Position numbers and translations under genes: made by a program
The notes under the pieces: generated by a model
What the model saw: only the letters and a program-made list of their open reading frames with translations
Told to the model about the DNA's origin: nothing
The model's database searches: none
From: Dallia pectoralis
Lineage: Eukaryota > Chordata > Actinopteri > Esociformes > Umbridae
NCBI GenBank assembly: GCA_029465975.1
Contig: CM055730.1
Span: forward strand, 24,240,344-24,304,343
DNA length: 64,000 nucleotides
Direction of reading: 5' to 3'
Part shown: positions 35,852 to 46,693 of the stretch, in pieces
How the letters are laid out: every line of letters begins with the position of its first letter
How positions within the stretch are numbered: position 1 is the first letter of the stretch

Positions 35852-37852
35852 AACTAGATAGCGTACAATTTCTGCAGAAATTGTGATGATGTGTGCCACC
35901 CGTAGTCGTACTGATATCAACTGCCAAACTGAGGTGACACTGCTGCTGCCACCCGTAGTCGCAATGTGTTAAACTGATATCAACTGCCAAACTGAGGTGA
36001 CACTGCTGCTGCTATCAGTCAATACTCATGAATACACACTGCTAGTATGCAATGTGTTAAACCTATCAGTCATTACTCATGAATACACACTACTGCTGCA
36101 AGCACCATAGTATGTGATGTGTTAAACCTATCAGTCAATACTCATGAATACACACTGCTGCTGCATGCACAATAGTATACAATGTGTTAAACCTATCAGT
36201 CATTACTCATGAATACACACTGCTGCTGCATGCACCATAGTATACAATGTGTTAAACCTATCAGTCATTACTCATGAATACACACTGCTGTAAGCACCAT
36301 AGTATACAATGTGTTAAACATATCAGTCATTACACATGAATACACACTGCTGCTACATGCACCATAGTATACAATGTGTTAAACATATCAGTCATTACAC
36401 ATGAATACACACTGCTGCTACATGCACCATAGTATACAATGTGTTAAATCACCATAGTATACAAATGTGTTAAACCTATCAGTCATTACTCATGAATACA
36501 CACTGCTGCATAGTATACAATGCATGCACCATAGTATGCAATGGGTTAAACCTATCAGTCAATACTCATGAATACACACTGCTGCTGCATGCAAGATAGT
36601 ATCCAATGTGTTAAACCTATCAGTCATTGCTCATGACTACACACTACTGCTGCAAGCACCATAGTTTACAATGTGTTAAACCTATCAGTCATTACTCATT
36701 ACTACAGTAGTAGCTAACGCTAGCTAGCGCGCTAACGCTAGCTAACATGCTAACGCTAGCTAACATGCTAACGCTAGCTAGCGCTAACGCTAGCTAACAT
36801 GCTAACGTGTAAACAGAGACCCAGAGAAAGAACTTACCTATCCATTCATGGCTGCAGGCTGTCTGAATGTATGCATACACTTAAAGTAGTAGCTAACGCT
36901 AGCTAGCGCGCTAACGCTAGCTAACATGCTAACGCTAGCTAGCGCTAACGCTAGCTAACATGCTAACGCCAGCTAACGCTAGCTAGCGCGCTAAAACTAG
37001 CTAACATGCTCACATGTAAACACAGACCAAGAGAAACAACTTACCAATTCATTCATTCTTTCATTGCTGCAGGCATATGTCTGTGGCTGTTGCCTGGCAG
37101 TGTATTTGGCTGTGGCCAGGCAACTATGCCTTTGTCAGGAGGAACACCTGTTCTCATCGATATCAGAGCGCTGCCTCCTCCCCCCCGCCCCTTCCAGAAT
37201 GTTCCTCCTGTTTAGTGTCTGTGTCAAACGAATGGGATTCAGACATGGTCGTATACTTTTAGCTCTACTAACCAGAGTTTTAATCACACAGTTTAAACAA
37301 TTACACCATGAGAATCCTAAGACCCAGGCGGACATTTTGATGTATAACATGTATCTGTAACCCCGGAAATGTAGGCGCTATCACAATTTACAAACGAACA
37401 AAAAAACACCAAAAATCGCTTTCAAATTAGAGTGGAGAAAATCACAGTTTCTATGGATGTCTATGGGGAGGCGCAAGTTGGAAACAAAAGGACATAACGA
37501 AATAAATATATATGTTACAGCTTATATTTGAACATTTTGAGTGACAGCACAAATAGATGAACGTTTTGATATGCCATTTGTGTGTAAAGGGTTGAAACTC
37601 AGGCAGCAGTAGCAGTTTACAAATGTTCTCTACATTTTCTGCTGAATGGGCTCTCACACTCTAGTTTTGAAGATTCCGTCAATGTATTTCAATGGGGATT
37701 AATTAGCGACATTATCGTTAATATTTCGTAAACTACATAACGAAACCTTCTACAAAACAATGCCAACTAAATAGAGTTCGGGACGCACATTTTGACACCT
37801 TTTTTGTCCATCTAGTGCAAAAACTGTGGGAGGAGTAGGGGGGACAAAATTG

Positions 37853-37897
<45 letters not shown>

Positions 37898-37945
37898 TAT
37901 ATGTGAGATTACAATATGTGTCCTTGACCATAGTCAAGCACACAT
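35852..37945 (+). repeat. Macrosatellite cycle 9 (no C)
   Basis: A from 35852 is partly duplicated (ATATCAACTGCCAAACTGAG occurs twice, near 35915 and 35975). B to about 36705, D to 37071, E at 37072-37945. This E has lost the 'ccaatcaacaaccag' segment near 37210, replaced by TGTCTGTGTCAAACG. Confidence 0.9.
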
Positions 37946-40826
37946 AACTAGATATACAATTTCTGCAGAAATTGTGATGATGTGTGCTTGCGGCCACCCG
38001 TAGTCGACTGTGTACTGATATCAACTGCCAAAAGGTGACACTGCTGACACTGCTGCTGCTGCATTACCATAGTATGCAATGTGTTAAACCTATCAGTCAT
38101 TACTCATGAATACACACTACTGCTGCAAGCACCATAGTATGCAATGGGGGGATGCCTAAAGGGAGGGAGAGCAAGCAGCAACAATTCACATGCTTTAGTA
38201 TTGTATAAACGTACAGTTAGTATTAACCTGGCAGTCAAGCTCAACAGGAAGTTACCATACAGGCCCCCTGTCTCATATCACTTTCCTGCCAGCCCTGACG
38301 CAGTGACTTTTGATTTGTTATAGAATAAACATGGACTCATCAGGTAGCCTTCTTTAAAGAAGGGAAACCCTCAACAGTTTACATTAAATTACCAGTAATA
38401 GTTCATTGGTGGGGGGGCAAGGTTTGCTTCACACCGGCTTCAAATGTTTTTCCTGGGCCTTTCCATCCTATCCTATCACCGTGACCTCTGTGAAAAAGAG
38501 AAGACAGTACAATGGACAGGAGTTTAGCACATGTTTAAATCTTCTCAGTTAATATGTACTTATTTTTATTGACTGGTTCATACCTCCCTGTCAAGTATAC
38601 AATGTATAAAAACCTATCAGTCATTACTCATGAATACACACTGCTGCTACATGCACCATAGTATACAATGTGTTAAACCACCATAGTATACAATGTGTTA
38701 AACCTATCAGTCATTACTCATGAATACACACTGCTGCAACATGCACCATAGTATGCAATGGGTTAAACCTATCAGTCAATACTCATGAATACACACTGCT
38801 GCTGCATGCAAGATAGTATGCAATGTGTTAAACCTATCAGTCATTACTCATTACTACAGTAGTAGCTAACGCTAGCTAACATGCTAACGATAGCTACTAA
38901 CAGCATTAGCTAACATGCTAACGTGTAAACAGAGACCCAGAGCTAAACGCATCCATTCAGCTGCAGGCTGTCTGAATGTATGCATAAACTTACAGTAGTA
39001 GCTAACGCTAGCTAGCTAACAGCTAACATAGCTAACATGCTAACTCCATTAGCTAGTATGCATAAACTTACAGTAGTAGCTAACGCTAGCTAACATGCTA
39101 ACGTGTAAACAGAGACCCAGAGAAAGAAGTTACCCATCCATTCATTGCTGCAGGCTGTCTGAATGTATGCATAAACTTACAGTAGTAGCTAACGCTAGCT
39201 AGCGCGCTAACGCTAGCTAACATGCTAACGATAGCTAGCGCGCTAACGCTAGCTAACATGCTAACGTGTAAACAGAGACCCAGAGAAAGAAGTTACCCAT
39301 CCATTCATTGCTGCAGGCTGTCTGAATGTATGCATAAACTTACAGTAGTAGCTAACGCTAGCTAGCGAGCTAACATGCTAACGATAGCTAGCGCGCTAAC
39401 GCTAGCTAACATGCTAACGTGTAAACAGAGACCCAGAGAAAGAAGTTACCCATCCATTCATTGCTGCAGGCTGTCTGAATGTATGCATAAACTTACAGTA
39501 GTAGCTAACGCTAGCTAGCGCGCTAACGCTAGCTAACATGCTAACGATAGCTAGCGCGCTAACGCTAGCTAACATGCTAACGTGTAAACAGAGACCCAGA
39601 GAAAGAAGTTACCCATCCATTCATTGCTGCAGGCTGTCTGAATGTATGCATAAACTTACAGTAGTAGCTAACGCTAGCTAGCGCGCTAACGCTAGCTAAC
39701 ATGCTAACGATAGCTAGCGCGCTAACGCTAGCTAACATGCTAACGTGTAAACAGAGACCCAGAGAAAGAAGTTACCCATCCATACATTGCTGCAGGCTGT
39801 CTGAATGTATGCATAAACTTACAGTAGTAGCTAACGCTAGCTAGCGAGCTAACGCTAGCTAACATGCTAACGATAGCTAGCGCGCTAACGCTAGCTAACA
39901 TGCTAACGTGTAAACAGAGACCCAGAGAAACAACTTACCCATTCATTCATTCTTTCTTTGCTGCAGGATATGTCTGTGGCTGTTGATTGCAGTGTCTGTG
40001 GCTGTTGCCTGCCAGCCATGCCTTTGTCAGGAGGACCAGCTGTTCTCATCGATATCAGAGCGCGCTGCCTCCTCCCCCACCCCTTCCAGAATGTTCCTAC
40101 TATTTAGCCAATCAACAACCAGAAAATGCTGCTTCACTGTCTATCATTTCAAAAGATTCAGACATGGTCGTATACTTTTAGCTCTACTAACCAGAGTTTT
40201 ACTCACACAGTTTAAACAATTACATCATGAGAATCCTAAGAACCAGGCGGACATTTTGATGTATAACATGTATCTGTAACCCCAGAAATGTAGGCGCTAT
40301 CACAATTTACAAACGAACAAAAAAACACCAAAAATCGCTTTCAAATTAGAGTGGAGAAAATCACCGTTTCTATGGATGTCTATGGGGAGGCGCAAGTTGG
40401 AAACAAAAGGACATAACGAAATAAATATATATGTTACAGCTTATATTTGAACATTTTGAGTGACAGCACAAATAGATGAACGTTTTGATATGCCATTTGT
40501 GTGTAAAGGGTTGAAACTCAGGCAGCAGTAGCAGTTTACAAATGTTCTCTACATTTTCTGCTGAATGGGCTCTCACACTCTAGTTTTGAAGATTCCGTCA
40601 ATGTATTTCAATGGGAATTAATTAGCGACATTATCGTTAATATTTCGTAAACTACATAACGAAACCTTCTACAAAACAATGCCAACTAAATAGAGTTCGG
40701 GACGCACATTTTGACACCTTTTTGTCCATCTAGTGCAAAAACTGTGGGAGGAGTAGGGGTGGACAAAATTGATATAATAATAATAATAATAATAATAATA
40801 TAATAACAAATAATAATAATAATAAT
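37946..40826 (+). repeat. Macrosatellite cycle 10 (with C, expanded D)
   Basis: A from 37946, short B, C at 38146-38592, B to about 38860, D expanded to 39966 with a scrambled start (38880-39070), E at 39967-40826. Its A/T-rich end passes directly into the triplicated 58-bp repeat and the right hAT end. Confidence 0.9.
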
Positions 40827-40995
40827 AATATATATGTGAGATTACAATATGTGTCCTTGACCATAGTCAAGCACACATAATAATAATATATATGTGAGAT
40901 TACAATATGTGTCCTTGACCATAGTCAAGCACACATAATAATAATATATATGTGAGATTACAATATGTGTCCTTGACCATAGTCAAGCACACATA
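40827..40995 (+). repeat. Three tandem 58-bp units at the array's right edge
   Basis: GTGAGATTACAATATGTG followed by TCCTTGACCATAGTCAAG occurs at 40836, 40894 and 40952. Single copies of this unit close the E blocks of cycles 2, 8 and 9 (about 21115, 35810 and 37905). CTTGACCATAGTCAAG is a near-perfect inverted repeat. Confidence 0.9.
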
Positions 40996-41247
40996 ATTAT
41001 ATATGCATGCCACTTTCAGAAACAAACAAATGAATATGGGAGGTTATGTCTAAATTATACCTGACAGCAGTAACTTTTTAGCTGTGCTGGTCTACTTTTC
41101 ACATCCAAACGAAACCGGATAGACTCTGTGAACTTTGAAAATCAGCTTCTGCTGAAACTGAACAAAAGGTTCAGAAAGTGAAATTGAGTATTATTTTAGA
41201 AACTACTTGTACTTGAGTACAATTTTTCAGTACTCTTTCCACCTCTG
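40996..41247. mobile_element. Right terminal region of the giant hAT unit
   Basis: About 250 bp ending in TACTCTTTCCACCTCTG, with the subterminal motif ACTACTTGTACTTGAGTAC. It is followed by the target duplication GTGTAGTG at 41248-41255. Confidence 0.8.
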
Positions 41248-41255
41248 GTGTAGTG
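41248..41255. other. Right 8-bp target duplication GTGTAGTG
   Basis: Matches 13323-13330 exactly. The sequence after it, TGGTTGCTTGC, continues the interrupted target repeat. Confidence 0.9.
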
Positions 41256-42296
41256 TGGTTGCTTGCGGGAAAACCGGACCTGATCTCGGGCCCCGAATAT
41301 CCGTGGAATATCCAATATCGAATATCCAACCAAATTTACCTCGGTCTGAGATGAAGCAAATATATTTGTGCGGGAATTTCTCGCACTATAAAAACTAACC
41401 TTGCGGGAATGGTTTAAATTAAGCGCAATCCCCCACCGAAATTCAAGCCCTGCAAACACTGAATTCACCATGCATTCAACTTGGGAGCTATTAAGTTAGC
41501 TTAAAATGTTAAGATAGTTAACTTAAGTGTATCAGATGTAGCCTTTCACAACTAAGCTAGTCACTCTAAAGTTAGCTAATGTTAATGTATCAAAACACAA
41601 ACTGATAGCATTGGCTAGTGTTAACAGAACCCTGTTCAAGTAAAAAATATAACATCCTAATAATTAAAAATGGTTTTCTTTACCGAACATGCTATGGATA
41701 CAGAATTCAACGACAACGAGTGGATAAAATACACGCCTTCAGAACAAAGTGGCGGCATATGTCTGCACATGGAAAATAAATTGTACAGTTCTTTTTCTAA
41801 TTACTTTTAATTGACTGAAATTAACTAGTTTTAAACGAACAGTGCTTTTGAAAATTAATTTAAAAAAATAAGTATGATTTAATAACACATTCAAATCTAT
41901 TAAATAAACCAGACTTAAACATGTAACATTTTCAAGGGGTCCGAATCAGTTTTCCCAGTGCAATTATACAGCCATTACTACTTCAGATAACTTTTGTCTT
42001 CTCTAGCTAAGAATTAGTTTAATAAGGGACATGTGAGAATATTTCATTGACGAAACACCTTTAAGCAACATCAAACCAAATTTCAGATTTAAGGTGATTT
42101 GAAGATGTTTTTAAAACATACTCACACGTCCCATTACTTTCATTGATTTTTCTATAGATTTTTCTTACACTCGTTTGTTATGTGGACAGCCCGGTATATC
42201 CGTGTGTGTGTGTTTGTCAGCCTATTAGGGATGATGAGATGGGAGATAACACTTCTGCAACAAAACAATATAATGTGAGAATCACTGCCAGCTGTC

Positions 42297-42300
<4 letters not shown>
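41256..42300. other. No recognisable gene
   Basis: GAATATCC recurs four times at 41286-41328. 'aaattcaagccctg' at about 41440-41455 resembles the right terminus of another hAT family, but no partner or target duplication was found. The rest is plain A/T-rich DNA. Confidence 0.4.

Positions 42301-42374
<74 letters not shown>
42301..42374. repeat. (TG)37 microsatellite
   Basis: Seventy-four uninterrupted bases of TG. Frames through it on either strand are artefacts. Confidence 0.98.
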
Positions 42375-42375
<1 letters not shown>

Positions 42376-44071
42376 ATGAGGCTGTCAACTTGGTGATTGT
42401 CTGTGTGTGAGTGTGGGCTTGTGTGAATATAATATATGTTTAATGGCCTTTCTTATTTTAACCCATTCTTCAGTGGCAGCTTGTCTGTGCAGTGCCATGG
42501 TAATTAGGCAAATAGCATGTTTCATTGTCTATTGGACCTTAGGTGTGATGAACAACTTGTTTGCCAATGTTTCCGATGTACTCTGTTGATTTCAAATGAA
42601 GTTACACTGTTTTTAAGTCTCTGAGCTAGTCAAGTCGAGTCTCAAGTCATTGTGCTAGAGTCTAAGTCTAGTGGCAAGTTTCATGAGATTATAATGAGTG
42701 TTGTATAGATGCTGCGTTCCATCCAGGCTGCTTAGAACACTGCATCGCTATATTTTATTAACCTTTATTTAACCAGGTTAGTCCAATTGAAAATAAAAAA
42801 ATCACACTCACAGACAACAGCAATACATTAATGTAACCAGGTGGTGGTTAATGCACCAATAGGAATTGTTTTAGGTTTGTACAACGTAAGTGTTATGTGT
42901 CCTGTCAGTGCGTGAGTTAGGTGCTTAGTGACGTCAGCACGGCAGGAAGGAAGAGAACCGGGGAAAAGTAGCCTAACGCCTAATTTCTACTGGATGCGGA
43001 ACAGCTGCGGAACTGCTCCGAAACGTCGGCGGAGTCATTCGGTTTCCATTAAAGTCAATGTGTCGATTTCCACCGATTGCGTAACGGCTGTGGAACGACT
43101 CCGTCCCAGTTCTGCAGGCGCAGCCCTTCAGATCTGATCCACACAGTTTCTACTTTTGCCGGAGGACGCAGAGCTCCGCAGCAATTCATCCTGTTATATC
43201 TGCGAACATACGTTAATTCGTGAGATCTTGTGCTCGGCAGGTCATATTTCCCTGCACTACACCTTGAAAACGTCATAATGAGCGGAGACATGCCAACAAG
43301 TAGAAAAGTTAACTTTATTTACACAGCCTACTACTTTCCAAATACAATAAAAAAGGAGCCCTAAATAAACAGGTGTAGCTTTAAGTTGAATAGGCTATAT
43401 AATTATAAGCACAGAGTTGTTTCCCCTCTACTCCTCTGGATCGAAACTGTTGTTGGTTTTGTGGTTCTGTTTATAGAAACAAGTTTGATGTGAATTGTGT
43501 GCAATTTTGGACAGATAACGGAAGATGGTTAGGGTACAGGGATGTCTGGTTTCCATGTGTGAGGAGTTGCGCAGGTGAAAGCAACGTGGGTAAGAGGATG
43601 TTAAGATGTTTCTCAAGTAATTGCTATTTACTGTCACAGTGATTTAACTAACTTAAAAATGGTTATGATCCTTTTTATGCAGGAGTGCCACTACCGTTTT
43701 ATGTTTATTGATAAAATACGTTTTATGTTTATTGATAAGAGAAGTCTTATGTGTATAGATAAGTTTTATTTGTACAAGTTGTATGTGTACTGACATGTTT
43801 TATTTGTAAATTGGACATTTTATATTGTATTTTATTTTCTGTAGCTCTGTTATTGTGGATGTCATACACAGAAATACAGGGTTTCAGGTTTGGGTTTGAG
43901 GTGTGACCAAACACTGACCATTTGTAATATAATTTTTGTTTTAAACTAGTTTCACCTACTCAAATTAATAAAACAAAGAACCCCAAATGTATTGGTCTCA
44001 CTGTTTGTATTTGCCCCAATGACATTATAACTCAAAAATAAAAACAAAATGGAAAATAAAACTTCCTATTA
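42375..44071. other. Non-coding stretch with dispersed repeat fragments
   Basis: 'ttattaacctttatttaacc' at about 42757 is a common fish repeat end. At 42980-43170 GGAACAGCTGCGGAACTG, 'tttccaccgattgcg' and GGAGGACGCAGAGCTCCG look like a decayed DNA-transposon derivative. ACGTTTTATGTTTATTGATAA is nearly duplicated near 43695-43740. No gene is supported. Confidence 0.35.
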
Positions 44072-44262
44072 TTATGAAAAGCATTTATTATTTTTGATAG
44101 ACTCAGATTCCATTGATTTTACCATGCCTTTAAATTCATTGAGAGCAACTAGGTCCCAGAGTTCCAACCTTTTCAGCAGGCTTGTCCAAGCAGATGGTGC
44201 AGAAAAGACCGAAGCCTTCTTGCCAAACTCTGTCCGAACTATAAGAACAGTCATAATCATAC
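44072..44262 (-). pseudogene. LINE ORF2 C-terminal fragment
   Basis: A 62-codon frame contains FGKKASVFSAPSAWTSL and LNEFKGMVKSMES. The pattern 'APSAW..L' followed by 'L..FK' is the C-terminal signature of many fish non-LTR retrotransposon polyproteins. No RT domain lies beside it in the same frame. It is separate from the L2 copy to its right. Confidence 0.55.
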
Positions 44263-44355
44263 TGTCCTAAGACAGTAACCCATAAGTGCCTCGTTTTTGG
44301 GACAAAAAGACAGACAAATACCAGGGACGTTTACCCAGAAAACGACTAATCAGAT

Positions 44356-44377
44356 CAGTGGTGGGCCGTGCATTTCA
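44356..44377 (+). mobile_element. hAT-like terminus interrupted by a LINE
   Basis: CAGTGGTGGGCCGTGCATTT looks like a hAT end. Sequence on the far side of the L2 insertion, AGGCCTTCAGTGGTGTCCC at 46694, continues it as in related fish elements. No right terminus was found in the window. Confidence 0.45.
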
Positions 44378-44382
44378 CACCT

Positions 44383-46688
44383 ACATTTACATTTTGCGCA
44401 TTTAGCAGACGCCCTTATCCAGAGCGACTTACAATAAGTGTAGGCATTTCACATATAGCTAAAACACACATCAAAAAGGCAATAAGTACGTTGTTCCTGG
44501 GTGGGTGCAGGCGGAAGTGCTAGAGATAGAAGGGGGGCTAGGAGAGGAGGAATGGGTGATAATCGTAGAGGAATGATTCCGTAGTGGAGTTTCGAACAGG
44601 CAAGAGTTGTGGAGCTCCATTCATGGAGCTACTGGAGGTACAGTTTGAAGAGGAAGGTTTTTAGGCATTTTTTGAAGATTGGTAGAGAGTCCGATGATCT
44701 GATCTCCAGTGTGGAGTTGTTCCACCATTGCGGGGCAAGCACAGCGAACAATTTAGACTGAGCAGATCGGGAGTTGCCCTCCCATAGGGATGGCACTACC
44801 AAGAGGCCTGAGCTGGCAGAATGAAGTGCTCGCGTGGGTGTGTACGGCTTGATTAGTGACTGGATGTAGGAGGGGGCGGTTCCTCTTACTGCCCCATAGG
44901 CTAGCACCATGGTTTTGTAGTGGATGCGTGCTTCGACCGGGATCCAGTGCGGAACAGCTGAGTGACGTGGGAGAACTTTGGTAGATTGAAGATCAGGCGG
45001 GCTGCTGCATTTTAAACGAGTTGCAGGGGTTTGATGGCGCACACTGGGAGGCCAGCCAGGAGGGAGTTGCAGTAGTCGAGACGGGATATGATAAGTGCCT
45101 GGATCAGCACTTGTGCGGCTTCCTGCGTAAGATACGGCCTTACTTTCCAAATGTTATAGAGCATGTACCTGCAAGACCGGGACACAGCCTTGATGTGTGC
45201 AGAAAATGAGAGGGAGTTGTCAAGGGTCACGCCAAGGTTTTTCCCACATTGGGTAGTGGAGACTGTGACGTTGTCCACCGTAATGGACAGATCCTGGAGC
45301 GGGCAGGCTCTTCCTTTGAAGAAGAGCAGTTCAGTTTTACCTAGGTTGAGTTTCAGATGGTGTGCAGACATCCAGGCCGAGATGTCAGTCAGACATGCAG
45401 AGATACGGGATGCTACCTGGGTGTCAGAAATAGTTGGGTATCATCTGCATAGCAGTGATAGGAGAGGCCATGAGAGGATATGACAGAGCCAAGAGACCGG
45501 TGTATAAGGAAAAAAGGAGAGGGCCTAGGACCGATCCTTGGGGGACTCCAGTGACAAGGGGATGCATGTTCGACGGCGAGCCTCGCCACACCACCTGGTA
45601 AAAACGGTCCGACAAGTAGGAGGAAAACCAGGAATGCACCGCTCCTGAGATCCCCAGGTCAGAGAGGGTGAAGAGCAGGATCTGATGGTTCACTGTGTCG
45701 AAGGCAGCAGATAGGTCTAGTGGAATGAGAACAGAGGAGAGAGGGCTTCAGTTACACAGAGCAGCGCTGTTTCAGTTGAGTGACCCGTCTTGAATCCTGA
45801 CTGGTTGGGGTCCAGGAGATTGTTCTGCGAGAGGTAGGAGGACAGTTGGTCAGCTACGACGCGTTCAAGCGTTTTGGAAAGGAAGGACAAGAGGGACACG
45901 GGTCTGTAGTTGTTGACATCCGACGGGTCGAGAGACGGTTTCTTGAGGAGCGGAGTCACTCTGGCCATCTTGAAGCTGGAAGGGACACATCCTGAGGTTA
46001 GAGAAGTGAGATATGGAAGAAGGTCCGTGGAGATGGACTGGAGGAGAGGGGAAGGGATATGGTCAAGCGGGCATGTTGTCGGACGGCTAGATTGGACCAG
46101 TTGCAGGGTGTCTTCCGGACCGAGCATGGAGAAGGCACTCAGACCAGGGACAGAGTCAGTGTGAGGAGAAATAGCGATTTCTGGCGGATGGGTGAATGAT
46201 GCTCGAATGTTGTCCACTTTCTGTTGAAAGTGGGTAAGAAAGTTGTCAGCTGAAAGGGACGATGACGGAAGAGGTGGAGGAGGGGTGAGGAGTGCGGAGA
46301 AGGTGGAGAAGAGCTTTTTTGGGTTGGATGCGGAGTCCTGGAATTTCCAGTGATAGAAAGCAGCTTTAGCGGTGGTCAGATTAGAGTTGAAGGCGGTGAG
46401 GAGGGACAGGAGGAAAGCCAAGTCGCTTTGAATTTTGGTGGATCTCCATTTCCGCTCGACTGCACAAAGTTCTCTCCTCTGGCTATGCAGGGTTTCATTT
46501 AGCCACGGCACAGGAGGTGCGGCTCGGGCTGGCCGGGAGGAAAGAGGGCAGAGCGAGTCATAGGATGTAGATAGCGATGCTAGAAGGATGGAAGAGGCAG
46601 ATTCCGTAGACAGGAGAGAGAAGGATTCGGGAGACGGGAAGGATGAAAGAACAGAAGCGGCAAGAGCAGATGGGGAGAGGGATCGATC
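44383..46688 (-). mobile_element. 5'-truncated L2-type LINE, 2.3 kb
   Basis: The minus-strand 3' end reads GTAAGTCGCTCTGGATAAGG then GCGTCTGCTAAATGCGC and a short TTTACAT-like tail, the conserved L2 3' end of fish. CACCT lies on both sides (44378-44382 and 46689-46693), a likely target duplication. The endonuclease part is missing. The reverse transcriptase is spread over several frames, so the copy is dead. Confidence 0.88.
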
Positions 46689-46691
46689 CAC
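44629..46691 (-). pseudogene. L2 LINE reverse transcriptase, frameshifted
   Basis: The first frame (45717-46691, 324 codons) holds the linker after the missing endonuclease and the start of RT: RVTPLLKKPSLDPSD, NNYRPVSLLSFLSK and QSGFKTGHSTETALL. A frame change follows near 45717. The next piece (45424-45693) has GVPQGSVLGPLLFSLY. The catalytic YADD is at 45440-45451 but in another phase than the preceding motif, so a second shift separates them. The last pieces (45012-45371 and 44629-45150) give the thumb and C-terminal domain, ending FLFKLYLQ. It is a reverse transcriptase that would copy LINE RNA at the nick; here it is inactive. Confidence 0.88.
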
Positions 46692-46693
46692 CT

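Larger units (their letters stand above)
15664..40826 (+). repeat. 25-kb macrosatellite: ten A-B-(C-B)-D-E cycles
   Basis: Ten cycles in the same orientation start at 15664, 18258, 21158, 23036, 24789, 27221, 30037, 32684, 35852 and 37946, with lengths of 1.75-3.2 kb. A: anchor of ~110 bp with AACTAGATAGCGTACAATTT and TGCTTGCGGCCACCC. B: arrays of a 65-bp unit with GCACCATAGTATACAATGTG, AAACCTATCAGTCATTACTC and ATGAATACACACTGCTGC. C: ~450-bp block. D: ~160-bp GCTAGC-rich monomers. E: ~840-bp block ending in (ATA)n. E blocks look almost invariant, B units are more variable. Small frames recur because the DNA recurs. I do not recognise any module. Confidence 0.95.
13331..41247. mobile_element. 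Giant 27.9-kb hAT-bounded unit carrying a macrosatellite
   Basis: The left end is CAGAGGTGGAAGTAACG and the right end, inverted, is CAGAGGTGGAAAGAGTAC. Both subterminal regions are rich in GTACTT and AAGTAC motifs, as in fish hAT elements. A perfect 8-bp duplication, GTGTAGTG, flanks the unit, and removing one copy restores the neighbouring target repeat. Contents in order: left end and unknown sequence 13331-13913; Harbinger derivative 13914-15000; 26-bp minisatellite 15129-15645; macrosatellite 15664-40826; triplicated 58-bp repeat to 40995; right end to 41247. No transposase is seen, so it is non-autonomous. Either it moved as a large unit or a small MITE swelled after insertion; both fit the sequence. 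Confidence 0.85.

Noticed and set aside
15780..38860. 65-bp module B arrays as a CRISPR-like repeat-spacer array
   Set aside because: The whole 65 bp repeats with no unique spacers, and the window is eukaryotic. It is a plain satellite.
17087..39966. Degenerate GCTAAC/GTTAGC repeats in module D as telomere-derived (vertebrate telomere is TTAGGG)
   Set aside because: GTTAGC differs from GTTAGG in every unit, no true TTAGGG run is present, and GCTAAC/GCTAGC-rich DNA is common in fish genomes.
15664..40826. Helitron or rolling-circle origin of the array
   Set aside because: No TC...CTRR ends with a 3' hairpin, AT target or Rep/helicase sequence was seen. Rolling-circle amplification of an excised circle remains possible but has no direct support.
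13331..41247. Two separate small hAT MITEs at 13.3 and 41.2 kb instead of one unit
   Set aside because: Each would need its own second terminus and duplication, none of which is seen, whereas one shared perfect octamer and a readable empty site explain both.
41440..41462. Right terminus of a further hAT (AATTCAAGCCCTG)
   Set aside because: No partner terminus or 8-bp duplication could be found, so it is left unannotated as an element.
42152..42388. Poly(His-Thr) and poly(Val-Cys) frames
   Set aside because: Pure translation of the (TG)37 microsatellite.
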